A program made the translations under genes and the position numbers. From Bin87 sp965204395 (GTDB lineage: Bacteria > Chloroflexota > Dehalococcoidia > Lucifugimonadales > UBA3495), in contig OZ241987.1 in NCBI GenBank assembly GCA_965204395.1, forward strand, positions 2,170,001-2,234,000: a DNA stretch of 64,000 bases. Reading direction: 5' to 3'. Below, piece by piece: positions 7,863 through 17,023 of the stretch (positions are counted from its first letter, which is position 1; each line of letters opens with the position of its first letter). Below the pieces are notes generated by a model. It had not been told where the DNA came from and did not search any database. It worked only from the letters and a program-made list of their open reading frames with translations.

Positions 7863-8404
7863 GTCAGCGCGTCGGCCGTGCCTTCGGGGAGTTCGACCGA
7901 CAGGGCCTGCAGGGTGTGGGCGAGGCCGTGGTAGTAGGCTACGACGACCAGCAGGTCGACGATGCCCGCGTCGCCGATGACGCCGTGCAGAGCCTCGAAC
8001 GTGGAGTCGGATACGCGGTGCTGGCGCAGCAGTTCGATCACGAAGCCGGACACCACCGCGTCGTCGCCAGACAGGCCGTTGGGTGAGCGGTATTCATGGA
8101 TGGCGGCGATGTCTGCGTCGGTGAGGCCGGCGTTGCGGGCGGCAGGTTGGTTGACCGTCCAGACATAGTGGCCGCAGGCTTCCCGCGCCGCGGTGAGCAC
8201 GGCTACGGCCTTCACCCGTGGGTCCAGCGGCGTCTGAAACCGTACGTAACCGCCCAGATGCGCGAAATTGCCGGCAGCCTGCGGGTTGTTGAGGATGGCG
8301 GCGTAGTTGCGCTGCACGCCGCCGCGGGAGGTCTCGATCTCGTCCCAAACCGCCTGTCCGGCGGCGTCCATGTTGTCTCGGGTTGCGAAGGGTACGCGGG
8401 CCAT
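7856..8404 (-). CDS. Carboxymuconolactone decarboxylase / AhpD-like protein
   Basis: A 182-residue all-helical protein of the AhpD/CMD fold. The typical stretch RVKAVAVLTAAREACGHYVW resembles the E-x-x-C-x-Y-E-W-xx-H region of AhpD-like proteins. Only one of the two AhpD redox cysteines is present, and C-x-x-C is lost, so peroxiredoxin-reductant activity is unlikely. Many such proteins in this lineage are annotated only by fold. Shine-Dalgarno GGAGG lies before the ATG. It is followed on the same strand side by the small coiled-coil gene at 8437, which lies upstream. Confidence 0.75.
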   Translation of the reverse strand: MARVPFATRDNMDAAGQAVWDEIETSRGGVQRNYAAILNNPQAAGNFAHLGGYVRFQTPLDPRVKAVAVLTAAREACGHYVWTVNQPAARNAGLTDADIAAIHEYRSPNGLSGDDAVVSGFVIELLRQHRVSDSTFEALHGVIGDAGIVDLLVVVAYYHGLAHTLQALSVELPEGTADALTY

Positions 8405-8436
8405 AGTTATCGTTCCTCCTGTCGGGACGGGTCGGA

Positions 8437-8739
8437 TTAGCTGAACACGCTGGCTACGATGACGGCAATGGCTAGGGCTCCTACTATGCCAAGCACCGTG
8501 TAGTTCATCCGGGTGATTCCAGATCCAACCCGTTCAACCCGATCCTCCAGCCGTTCAATGCGGTTTTCCAATCGTTCAAATCGCGCGTTGACTTCCCGCC
8601 GATATTCCCGCTGCTCTTCGATGAACAGTGTCATCACGGCTTCCAGCGCGGCCATGCGGGCCTCAAGGCTTCCCATGCGGGAATCAAGGTTGGCCAAACG
8701 TTCGTCAACGCTGGGCGTTGCCGCAGTTGGGGTCGTCAT
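8437..8739 (-). CDS. Small coiled-coil protein with C-terminal membrane anchor
   Basis: The 100-residue protein has a strongly heptad-patterned coiled coil over residues 12-78 (LEARMAALEAVM, RFERLENRIERLEDRVERV) and one hydrophobic segment at 80-99 (YTVLGIVGALAIAVIVASVF). This is the design of small tail-anchored proteins of unknown function common in this group. A paralogue lies at the left edge of the window. It sits between the molybdoenzyme gene and the AhpD-like gene on the same strand, with no sign of shared function. Confidence 0.6.
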   Translation of the reverse strand: MTTPTAATPSVDERLANLDSRMGSLEARMAALEAVMTLFIEEQREYRREVNARFERLENRIERLEDRVERVGSGITRMNYTVLGIVGALAIAVIVASVFS

Positions 8740-8814
8740 ATTGTTCCTGCTCTACTCAGGCCGACGGCGATTGTCCACCGCCGCCGGGCAACGAGCGGGT
8801 TTGCGCGATTTGGA

Positions 8815-11079
8815 TTAGTCGCCGTTCTGTTCCCAGAGTTGCTCCAGGATGGCGCCGGGGGACATGGGCAGGTTGTCCATGCGCACGCCGATGGCGTCGT
8901 GGATGGCGTTGGCGACGGCGGCCATGGGCGGGACGATGGGCACCTCACCGACGCCTCGCACGCCGTAGGGGTGGCCGGGGTTGGCCTTTTCCACGATGAT
9001 GGTGTCGATCATGGGCAGGTCCAGGCTGGTGGGCATGCGGTAGTCCAGGAAGCTGGAGTTCACCATGTCCCCGGAGTCGCTCATGAAGTATTCTTCGTTC
9101 AGCGCCCAGCCGATGCCCTGGACCGCTCCACCCTGCATTTGGCCTTCGACGTAGCTGGGGTGGATCGCCTTGCCGGCGTCCTGAACGACGGTATAGCGCA
9201 GCACGTCGACCTTGCCGGTATCGGGGTCGACTTCCACGTCCACCAAGTGCGTGCCGAATGCTCCGCCCTCACCACCGGGGCTGACGCTGACCTGTGCGGA
9301 GATGGGGCCGCCGGTGCGGCCCAACTGCGAAGCCAATTCCTTGAACGACATCTGCAGGTCTTCGTCGGTGTTGTGCGCGAAGATCCCGTCGGACAGTTCG
9401 ATCTCGGAAGGTTCCTTTTCCCAGATCTGGGCGGCGCGCTCGATCATCTTGTTCTTGATTTCCTGCGCGCACTCATAGGCGGCCCAACCGGTGGCGAAAG
9501 TGGTGCGACTGCCGCCGGTAAGGAACGTGTAACCCACCGAGTCGGTGTCGGCGACCTGGGGGCGCACGTCTTCGGCCGGAATGCCAAGGACCTCAGCGGC
9601 CTGCATGGCGATGGACGCGCGGGAGCCTCCGATGTCGGTAGACCCCTCCACCAAACCGATGGTGCCGTCGGCGTTGACGCTGATGCTGGCGCTGGACGCC
9701 AACCCGATATTCATCCAGTATCCGCTGGCGATGCCACGTCCGCGATTGGGGCCGGACAACTCGGACTTGTAGTGGTCGGAGTCTCTGGCCGCCTCAAGGG
9801 TTTCAACGTTGCCGATGACGCGGAACTGAGGCCCGTCGACCCTGCGGCTGCCCTCCTTACTGGCGTTTTTGAGTCGGAACTCCAGCGGGTCCATTCCGCA
9901 CTTGGCTGCCAACTCGTCCACAACCTGCTCGCCGCCGAAAGCGGAGATGGGCGCGCCCGGAGCGCGGTACGCAAAGGACCGTGGCTTGTTGGTGACTACG
10001 TCGTAGCCCTCGACCCGCTGATTTTCGAGATCGTAAGGCGCGAATACGCACTGAGCGCCGGCAGACACGGGAGACGAGCCTGGGAATGCTCCCGCCTCGT
10101 AGATGAGCACCGCGTCGGCGGCCACCAGCGTGCCGTCCTTCTTGGCGCCCATCTTGATCTTGACGTGCGCGCCGGCGGTCGGTCCGGTGGCCTCAAAGGT
10201 CTCGGTGCGACTCATCTGCATTTTGACGGGGCGGCCGGTCTTTTTGGAAAGCAGCGCGGCCAACGGCTCCAGGTAGATCGGAATCTTCCCTCCGAATCCA
10301 CCGCCAATTTCCATGGGGACGACCTTGATCTGGGATACGGGGACTTCCAGCACGCCGGCCAAGGCGTCGCGGGCTACGAATGCGCCCTGCGTGCTGGTCC
10401 AAACGGTCAGATGTCCGTCGGCGTTCCATAGCGCCGAGGCGTTCTGCGGCTCGATGTATCCCTGGTGCACCGTGCGGGTGTTGAACTCGCGCTCGATGAC
10501 GTAGTCCGCTTCCTCGAAAGCCTTTTCCACGTCGCCCTGCTCGTGCACGAAACGGTTGGAGACGTTGCTGTGCTTGTCGGTTTCCTCGCCGAGCTCAGTG
10601 GTGGTGAGGTCTTCGTGCAGCAGTTCGGCGTCGTCTTTCATGGCGTCGAGCACGGTGGTGCTGGCGCGCAGGACTTCGTAATACACCTTGATCAGAGCGG
10701 CCGCTTCCTCGGCGACGTGGGCCGAATCGGCGGCGACCGCCGCGATGGGGTGGCCGCGGAACAGGGCCTTGTCCGCAGCCAGGACATTGTTGCTGGCGGC
10801 GCGGGCGGACATCGGCGGGTTCTCCTTGCCGGCGATGGGCAGGTCGGCGCCGGTCACCACCGCGCGGACGCCGGGCAGCGCCTCGGCGGCGGAAGTATCG
10901 ATGGACTTGATGCGCGCATGAGCGTGGGGGCTGCGCAGTACCTTACCGAACAGCATGCCGGACATTTCAAAGTCGGCGCCGTATTTGGCGCGGCCGGTAA
11001 CTTTGTCCGCGCCATCGTGGCGTATGGGGCGGGTACCCACCACATTGTAGTTCGTATTGGAGAGGACGATATTCGTCAT
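8815..11079 (-). CDS. Xanthine dehydrogenase-family molybdopterin-binding subunit
   Basis: The 754-residue large subunit of a molybdenum hydroxylase (aldehyde oxidase, CO dehydrogenase or xanthine dehydrogenase superfamily). The N-terminal domain reads VGTRPIRHDGADKVTGRAKYGAD. Cofactor-binding loops include GGGFGGK and AYRAPGAP, and the near-terminal GVRGVGE carries the Glu that acts as base in the family. The FAD and 2Fe-2S subunits that normally accompany it are not within the window on either side, so it is an orphan here or its partners lie elsewhere. Substrate cannot be told from sequence; the AYRAPGAP loop argues against a CO dehydrogenase of form I. Confidence 0.88.
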   Translation of the reverse strand: MTNIVLSNTNYNVVGTRPIRHDGADKVTGRAKYGADFEMSGMLFGKVLRSPHAHARIKSIDTSAAEALPGVRAVVTGADLPIAGKENPPMSARAASNNVLAADKALFRGHPIAAVAADSAHVAEEAAALIKVYYEVLRASTTVLDAMKDDAELLHEDLTTTELGEETDKHSNVSNRFVHEQGDVEKAFEEADYVIEREFNTRTVHQGYIEPQNASALWNADGHLTVWTSTQGAFVARDALAGVLEVPVSQIKVVPMEIGGGFGGKIPIYLEPLAALLSKKTGRPVKMQMSRTETFEATGPTAGAHVKIKMGAKKDGTLVAADAVLIYEAGAFPGSSPVSAGAQCVFAPYDLENQRVEGYDVVTNKPRSFAYRAPGAPISAFGGEQVVDELAAKCGMDPLEFRLKNASKEGSRRVDGPQFRVIGNVETLEAARDSDHYKSELSGPNRGRGIASGYWMNIGLASSASISVNADGTIGLVEGSTDIGGSRASIAMQAAEVLGIPAEDVRPQVADTDSVGYTFLTGGSRTTFATGWAAYECAQEIKNKMIERAAQIWEKEPSEIELSDGIFAHNTDEDLQMSFKELASQLGRTGGPISAQVSVSPGGEGGAFGTHLVDVEVDPDTGKVDVLRYTVVQDAGKAIHPSYVEGQMQGGAVQGIGWALNEEYFMSDSGDMVNSSFLDYRMPTSLDLPMIDTIIVEKANPGHPYGVRGVGEVPIVPPMAAVANAIHDAIGVRMDNLPMSPGAILEQLWEQNGD

Positions 11080-11225
11080 GCGGCACCTCGCTATGAGTTT
11101 GAATTGCTTGAAAACGCATCCCGCCGGATACGTGGGTTTTTGCTCGAAAGCGGCATCGGATTGCCAGCGGATTTTAGCATAGGGCGGCGCGGTATCCCAA
11201 CCCTGGGCTGGTATGATCTCGCCCC

Positions 11226-11666
11226 ATGTTGGATTCCACGCTGACCTCAGCCGTCGATTACCTCCGACAGCGCACCGCCTTCCCGGGGTGGACGGTAGAG
11301 CTGTTGGTGTTTCTGGCGATTTTCACCCTGGCCAGATTCGCCGCCGCCGTATGGAATGATACAATCCTGGAAGGTGAACCCCTGTGGGCAGCCTTTTGGG
11401 CTGCCTACGATAACCTGAGCGCTTACGCCGAAGATTCCATAATTCTGGCGTTGATCGCCACGATCATTACGGAGGTATCCATCATGGTCCTTGCCAGAAA
11501 GCGTATGCGTATCGAGCGCGAAGAAGGCCGCCAAGAAGGCAGGGAAGAAGGCCGCGAAGAAGTCAGGGCGGAGCTGGAACCGGTCATCAAAGACCTCCAG
11601 GAGCGCATCCGCCAACTGGAAAATGGCGGGCCTGAAGCTGAACCGGAAGGAGCACGCGCGCCGTAG
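11226..11666 (+). CDS. Small membrane protein with charged coiled-coil tail
   Basis: A 146-residue protein with two hydrophobic helices (about 24-42 and 70-92) followed by a highly charged EGRQEGREEGREE run and a coiled coil ending at residue 132. I do not recognise a family. The EGR-type repeat is often seen after membrane segments or in Uma2-like proteins of related bacteria and is probably structural. The gene stands alone on the plus strand, convergent with the molybdoenzyme gene that follows by 13 bases. Confidence 0.55.
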   Translation: MLDSTLTSAVDYLRQRTAFPGWTVELLVFLAIFTLARFAAAVWNDTILEGEPLWAAFWAAYDNLSAYAEDSIILALIATIITEVSIMVLARKRMRIEREEGRQEGREEGREEVRAELEPVIKDLQERIRQLENGGPEAEPEGARAP

Positions 11667-11679
11667 GCGTTGGGACAAT

Positions 11680-12711
11680 TCACGTGAGCGGTAGCGGGGG
11701 CTGCCACCACTTGCCGGTTTCGTTGACGGTGATGGAGTCGACCCACTTGACCCAGTCGTAGCCGCGCTTGTGAGGCTCGACCATGCGGGCGGGGAAGCCG
11801 TGGCCGGGCGACAGTGGAGCGCCGTCCACCCGGCTGGCGAGAATGGCGCGTTCTGATTCGGCCAGCGAATAGCGGCGAAAGTATCCGGTGCGGGATCTGA
11901 TGGTTATGCTGGCGGCGCCGGCTTTGGGTTGGGCCCGGGCCAGCAATTCACCCACCGGAATGCCCTCCCATTGGCGCGTGGTGTGCCAGCCGCCGGTGCA
12001 GTCGAGCGTGGCAGTGATCGCATGGTTCCACGATTGGAGTTCCACGATGTCCATCTCAAACGGTTCGGCTACGTGGCCGTCCACTCGAAGCAGCCAAACG
12101 TCCGGGTCAATGTAGGGGGTGCGGTCGTTGAGCCACATGGTCACGGGAAAGTCCGGGCCGTCTTCGGGGAAAGATCCGGTGTAGCGGCGGCGGGTGCCGG
12201 GTCCATCGGACAGGATGCCGGCCAGTTCGGCGGTGCGCCACAACATCAGGCCCGCCAACGCCAACCCGCCAACGCGCAGCAGGTTGCGGCGGTCTGCCAG
12301 GTAGCGCGACCGGAAGCTGATCCGGTGCCGCAGCGAGTGCCATAGCAGCAGTGGTATCAGCATCCACGCGAGGTTCATGTGGATGGTGGTGCCGGAGAAA
12401 CCCAGCCAGGAATAGCTGCCCAGATGACTCCAAGCCAATCCCAGGCCCAGGACTATCAGCAGTCCGGCCAGCAGGATTATCGACCAGAGCATTTCCCGCC
12501 CCGACCGCCGCCAGTTGTAGCCCGACTTCAGAGAGCCGAGGATGTTGCGGGACTTCCAGACGAAAAGGGCCAGGATCGAAAACCCGAAGATCCGGTGCAG
12601 ATGCATCGCAGCGATCCATTCGGGGTTGTTGTGGGTCAGACCAAGATAGCCGGTGATCAACTCGGCAATCACCAGGGCAAACAGCGCGATGTTGGCCCAT
12701 GGAAAACGCAT
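11680..12711 (-). CDS. Membrane-anchored sulfite-oxidase-family molybdopterin oxidoreductase
   Basis: Residues 1-160 form a cytochrome b561-like membrane domain with about four to five helices and His residues suited to haem (MHLHRIFGF, TTIHMNLAW, LLLWHSLRHR). Residues 175-343 are a sulfite oxidase/YedY-type molybdopterin domain. The Mo-ligand Cys is C238 in ATLDCTGGW, and GFPARMVEPHKRGYDWVKWV is the conserved pterin-binding end. The fusion suggests electron exchange with quinones or a membrane carrier. The dimerisation domain of true sulfite oxidases is absent. Substrate is unknown. Together with the enzyme at 8815 it shows molybdopterin cofactor use. Confidence 0.85.
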   Translation of the reverse strand: MRFPWANIALFALVIAELITGYLGLTHNNPEWIAAMHLHRIFGFSILALFVWKSRNILGSLKSGYNWRRSGREMLWSIILLAGLLIVLGLGLAWSHLGSYSWLGFSGTTIHMNLAWMLIPLLLWHSLRHRISFRSRYLADRRNLLRVGGLALAGLMLWRTAELAGILSDGPGTRRRYTGSFPEDGPDFPVTMWLNDRTPYIDPDVWLLRVDGHVAEPFEMDIVELQSWNHAITATLDCTGGWHTTRQWEGIPVGELLARAQPKAGAASITIRSRTGYFRRYSLAESERAILASRVDGAPLSPGHGFPARMVEPHKRGYDWVKWVDSITVNETGKWWQPPLPLT

Positions 12712-13671
12712 GATGGCAGGTTAGCACGCCGAAGCCGCTGGCCTGGCAACGGTATTACGTTGAGTGAAGCCGGTTCGGTTCGCGTGGCGTTGGAGGGGGT
12801 CGGCTATATCCCTCCCGCCTGGGGCGGAGGTTCCGTCCGCCGTAGGCGGACCTTCGGCCCATCAAGGGAGAGGGAGGCGGGAAAGATCGGGCGACCCACG
12901 GGTCGCCCCTACATTTGGCGGTGGGTCGGTTGATTCGGTGTTTCAGTGAAGTATCTCCTTTGGGGTTTCGTGGTTGGGTTTTTGGTGGTTGGGGAGGCAG
13001 GATCCCTGTCCGCCAGGGGCGGATCCTCCAGAGGCGGACCCGCGGGGGCGGGCGCTTGCGCGCATCGTTGTCAGTACGCCGGAGGCGCATCTCCGACGGT
13101 ACGGCCGGGTTGGGTACGCAACTATTTCGCCTACTTTTTCGTGTACTCGGCGCGCTGTGTGCGCGCCTGCGCGCGGGCTCGGACAGTCCCGGGGACACCA
13201 GTGGGGCGAATGCCGGTGAGGAGTCAGGTCTTTGAGCGGCGGTTGCCACCTGGGCCGGTTGCGATTTAGGTACTGACGGGGTTGGCCGTCGATGCTGGAA
13301 TCCTGCCTCTCTTTGTCGGGGTTGCAAACACGTGTTTCATCTAGATGAATCTAGGGTAGATGGTTTGCGTGAGTGAGGGCAACGGCGCGGTGTCAGTGTT
13401 TTGTTTTTTCATCGATGGATCCGGCAGAGGCGGGACCGCCGGGGGCGGCCCTTCGGGCCTGCGGCGCTCCGGAGGCGGACCTTCGGCACGATTCACGGGA
13501 TGATCTTGATTGATGGTTTCCGGTTTTGGATTATCGGGCTGCCGGGCCTGGCCCAGGACGGTTGGCTTGCGTCGGTTAGCGGCGCGCTGTGAGGGGGCTA
13601 TCGGTGGGCCTATACTGGCGGCGCAGTAGTGGATCACCGGGGTTGATATTGGCTGAGATAGCAACCGGGGA
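12712..13671. repeat. Hairpin-rich non-coding stretch
   Basis: I see no convincing gene in this 960-base gap. It contains clusters of short GC-rich inverted repeats: GTCCGCCGTAGGCGGACC near 12830, GGGCGACCC/GGGTCGCCC at 12889-12908 with a 2-base loop, TCCGCCAGGGGCGGA near 13008, and stacked GGCGGACC or GGGGGCGG units at 13020-13050 and 13417-13490. Long open frames on both strands are low-complexity Arg/Pro products of this repeat. It separates two convergent or divergent coding blocks and probably holds repeats or recombination debris. Confidence 0.55.
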
Positions 13672-14922
13672 GTGAGGAGCATCGAGACTCACACGGAACC
13701 GTCGACCAGGGCCGGGATGAACAAAGCCTGGTTTTACGCCGTGCTGGCGTTCGCGGTTTTCGCCACGCAGAACGCGGTGATGATGGTCCCGCCGTTGCTG
13801 GTGGAGGTCGCTACGGACCTGGAGATATCGGTGGCGGTGGCGGGTCAAATGGTGACCGCCACGTTCGCAGCCTGGGCAATCTCCGTGCTGACCGTCGGCC
13901 CGCTTTCCGATTCCTTTGGCCGGAGGCCGGTGGCGCTGACCGGTATGGTGCTGGTGCTGATTTCCGTGGTGGCGTCGGCTTTTGCGCCCAACATCGAAAC
14001 GCTGCTGGCGCTGCGGCTGCTAACCGGTTTCGGCGGGGGAACCCTGCCGCCCAACGCGGTGGGGGTGCTGTCGGACGTGATCTCGCCGGCGCGGAGGGCC
14101 CAGGCGGTAAGCGGGATGTTGGCCATCAACGGCCTGGCGGCGGCGGTGAGCGCGCCGTTGGCCGCGGTGCTGGCGGACGTGGGCAACATCCTGCTGGACG
14201 GATCGGGCGGTTGGCGGATTGCCTTCCTGGTGGGCGGGTTGCTGATGGCGACGGCTTTCACGGCCAACTGGGTATGGTTTCCGCGAGAGAGTGGAGACCG
14301 GGTCCGCAACTGGGAGTTTTTCTCGCGATACCGTACGCTGATCTCACGGCGATATTTCCGCGTGGCGGTTCCCGTGGGGATATCGCAGCGGATCGCTTAC
14401 TGGGGGATGACCAGTTTCTTCGCGGCGTATTTGATCAACACGTACCAGTTGGATGTGGGATTTGCCGCCCTGCCGCTGGGGATAGTGGCATCGGCGCAGG
14501 TGTTGGGCAGCTACTGCGCGGCGTTTGTCGCGACCAGCCGGCACCGCGCCGTTTTGATCGCCGGCATATCGGTGGCGGGAGGAGCGCTGGGATTGGTGAG
14601 CTTCGGGTTTCACATTGGACTTTGGGCGACGGTGGTGGTGGCGATGGTGAGCAGCGGTCTGCTCAGCGTTCCGATTCCGGCCCTGGTGGCCATCAGCACG
14701 GAATACTCGGGCGAATCCAAGGCGACGGGAGCGAGCCTGATGGGGTTGAGCAACCAGTCCGGAGGCGTGCTGGGGGCGGGCATCTCCGGGGTGATCCTGG
14801 CGAGTTCGGGATACGCGGGGATCGGATACCTGCTGCTGGGGGCGAGCTTGGTCAGCGCGATGTTGACTCCCCTGTTTGGCCGGCGGTTCGGCGAGGTCAG
14901 GAGCGAAGCCGACGGGGAATGA
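13672..14922 (+). CDS. Major facilitator superfamily transporter
   Basis: A 416-residue protein with about 12 hydrophobic helices. The MFS loop 2-3 signature is clear as GPLSDSFGRRPVALTG near residues 78-93, and LRLLTGFGGGTLPPNAVG follows it. This is the drug:H+ antiporter type of efflux carrier, but the substrate cannot be predicted. The frame opens with GTG at 13672; an ATG at 13717 leaves the first helix (AWFYAVLAFAVF) intact and may be the true start. No regulator is adjacent. It is probably monocistronic. Confidence 0.85.
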   Translation: MRSIETHTEPSTRAGMNKAWFYAVLAFAVFATQNAVMMVPPLLVEVATDLEISVAVAGQMVTATFAAWAISVLTVGPLSDSFGRRPVALTGMVLVLISVVASAFAPNIETLLALRLLTGFGGGTLPPNAVGVLSDVISPARRAQAVSGMLAINGLAAAVSAPLAAVLADVGNILLDGSGGWRIAFLVGGLLMATAFTANWVWFPRESGDRVRNWEFFSRYRTLISRRYFRVAVPVGISQRIAYWGMTSFFAAYLINTYQLDVGFAALPLGIVASAQVLGSYCAAFVATSRHRAVLIAGISVAGGALGLVSFGFHIGLWATVVVAMVSSGLLSVPIPALVAISTEYSGESKATGASLMGLSNQSGGVLGAGISGVILASSGYAGIGYLLLGASLVSAMLTPLFGRRFGEVRSEADGE

Positions 14923-15150
14923 GACCCCCGGGATGACTTCCCTTTGAACGGGGTGCCGGTCCGGAAGGCCGGTGGATCGTGTCGGGAGCCTGTGGTGTTG
15001 GTTGCGCTGGGGCAGGCGCCGACCGTCGGAATAGATTTGTCCCGCGGTTATCTTCCCTAATCATCATCTCCGTGGATGATATATAATATTGCTATAAACG
15101 ATTTTATCTACATACGAACCAATACCACCATACCCAAAAGGGAGGCCATC

Positions 15151-15902
15151 GTGGCATCGGAAAGCATTGGATACAAAAGAGTGGGCGCAATGGCGTTCCG
15201 GGCGCGTCGCAGATTGAGAACAGCGCGGCTGGCCGTGCTTGCCGTCGGCGTCCTGGTGGGTGCAACTACCGTTTTTGCAGGTGGCACAGCCCATGCGGCA
15301 ACCCAGATGACAGTCGGCCTGGATGTGCTGGAAACGTACGACGTGGCTCGAGATCGGGAAGGCGCATCCCGACACGCGTGGGACTTGGGCGTGGACGCGA
15401 TGACCGCCACGTGGCCGGCCATCCCGGAGTATTCACGCGTGTCGGTATTGGAATCCGGATCAGGATCGGGCGAGGCGTCGAGGCCTAACCGAGAGGTCTA
15501 CGTTTGGGCCACGTTCATGACGGTGGGGGTGGCCACTGACGGCAACACGACCTACACCGGATATATGCCCGGCGCCGTGTTGGGCGCCGAAGGCAGCCTG
15601 GCGCACACGTCATTCACCTACGGGGATACGGACTACAACGTGCTGGCGCTGTTCCACCAACAGGTGAATGGAGGCGTGCAGCAGTTGACGCTGATCGCCG
15701 ACCGGCAGTTGCCAGAGTATCTGGTGTTTTACGCCGGCAATGATGAGTTCAAGGTGTCCGAATCGGTGACCATGGGGCCGGCCAGAATATCCACGTGTGG
15801 CGCGTGGATTCGGGCCCCGGTTGGACGGAGGGCCAGCGCGTGATAGTGGCGCTGTTGGAGGAGTTTGGAGGGGAATCGCCGGCGCTACCGATTAGCGAAT
15901 AG
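15151..15902 (+). pseudogene. Secreted protein of unknown family, frameshifted copy
   Basis: A GTG at 15151 follows AAAAGGGAGG at good spacing. A signal peptide lies at residues 10-50 (RARRRLRTARLAVLAVGVLV then AGGTAHA). The mature part aligns with the downstream paralogue at 16054: WATFMTVG, SFTYGDTDYNVLALFHQQVNG and FKVSESVTM. At the G4 run 15774-15777 the frame diverges and stops at 15843 in unrelated residues. The -1 frame from that point reads GQNIHVWRVDSGPGWTEGQR and ends at 15902, matching the paralogue's C-terminus (NIYHWYLDSRLDWAEGDE). So one base was lost, or the assembly has an error. Confidence 0.65.
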
Positions 15903-16053
15903 CGCGAGGTCGTGCAGGGCCGGGATGCAACTCTGACGAGGCAGACCCGGGAACCAACTGGCGTGGGCGCGCCACGTGCCGGGAAGATAACTGCGCATCC
16001 AGTCGATAATGTTTCACAAAGTTTAGCGCTCCATAACTGAAAGAGAGGGCATA

Positions 16054-16815
16054 ATGTCATCAATCAGAGCACAAATCAGACAATCCGGCGCTATGACGCT
16101 GGTCGATCGGAAAGTATCGAGGAGATTATTGCTGGGCGTGTTGATCCTGATCCTTGCGCTGGCGGCGTTGTCGGCGACATTGGGCCAGGGGACCGCAGCC
16201 GCGGCCCAGACCGCCGAGGCCCTGCGAGGAATGGGGGGATGTGAACTCATTGAATGTAACGCGCAGGCCGCAAGTCGCAGCGCCTGGAGCCCTGCCATGA
16301 AATTTCAGAGCGACGTGCTCCCGATCCCTCCGGCCCAAGCTGGAGGCGTTGGCGCGGCGGCCCAGGAGGACGAAATCGATTCTCCCGAGGTCATGGTTTG
16401 GTCGGCCATGATGACGGTGGGGAAATCCGACATAGCGTCAATTGGCTACGTAGGGTTCGTCACCGGCGACTGGCCGGACACGGGCAGCATCGATGACATC
16501 GCGTTCACCCACGGTGGCGTCCACTACATCGTTACCGCCCTGTACCACCCGATAGTCAACGGGAGTCCCAATCACCTGTTCCTCCACCTGGACATGCCAC
16601 TGCCTGCCGAGCTGAGTCTGCGGGTCGGACCGGACACGTTCGCGGTTTCGGAGGCAGAAATCCTGGGGATGAGACACAACATCTACCATTGGTATCTGGA
16701 CTCGCGGCTGGATTGGGCGGAGGGCGACGAGATACCCGTGGCCCTGATGGGTTGGACGGAATCGGGAACGTTGGAGGAGTCGTTGGTCAGAAATGTCGCG
16801 CCGGTGATAGGGTGA
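16054..16815 (+). CDS. Secreted protein of unknown family, intact paralogue
   Basis: A 253-residue protein with a signal peptide whose core is LLLGVLILILALAALSATL, ending near an Ala-rich cleavage site around residue 50. AAAGAGAGGG precedes the ATG. The mature domain has WSAMMTVG, DDIAFTHGGVHYIVTALYHP and LSLRVGPDTFAVSEAE, the same pattern as the frameshifted copy just upstream. The fold looks beta-rich. I do not recognise a named family and no function should be given. The tandem arrangement indicates a local gene duplication. Confidence 0.6.
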   Translation: MSSIRAQIRQSGAMTLVDRKVSRRLLLGVLILILALAALSATLGQGTAAAAQTAEALRGMGGCELIECNAQAASRSAWSPAMKFQSDVLPIPPAQAGGVGAAAQEDEIDSPEVMVWSAMMTVGKSDIASIGYVGFVTGDWPDTGSIDDIAFTHGGVHYIVTALYHPIVNGSPNHLFLHLDMPLPAELSLRVGPDTFAVSEAEILGMRHNIYHWYLDSRLDWAEGDEIPVALMGWTESGTLEESLVRNVAPVIG

Positions 16816-17023
16816 TTTCGAGCAAGTTAGCAGGGCCTGCGCGGCAGCATTGGCGACCGTGGCGTATGACAACTCACCGGCTCCGGCTAGTGGATCAGGC
16901 CGCCGGCGCCAAACAGGATTGCGCCCGTCACAAGCGGTAGGAGATTGCGTGGCGAAAGTGATGGCGGTATGATGATTCGCAGAGTTTGACCGCCGCGACT
17001 ATTGCGCACCGCGATACGAAAAG

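Noticed and set aside
8839..10431. A 530-codon plus-strand open frame and similar long frames opposite the molybdoenzyme and other genes
   Set aside because: They mirror strongly conserved genes on the other strand, have no family motifs, and arise from high GC with few stop codons.
12755..13327. A 190-codon minus-strand frame in the hairpin-rich gap
   Set aside because: The product is Arg/Pro low-complexity made of palindromic repeats, with no ribosome site or motif.
15076..15150. Upstream ATG start for the first secreted paralogue and a TATAAT box at 15082-15087
   Set aside because: The GTG at 15151 has a much better ribosome site and directly precedes the signal peptide; the TATAAT lacks a matching -35, so I do not claim a promoter.
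16887..16970. Minus-strand hydrophobic peptide NLLPLVTGAILFGAGGLIH before a stop, upstream of gcvT
   Set aside because: It resembles a membrane segment, but no start codon close by gives a sensible small protein and there is no ribosome site.
16816..17023. Glycine riboswitch before gcvT
   Set aside because: I could not find paired aptamer-like conserved cores or an expression platform hairpin in the 208-base leader.
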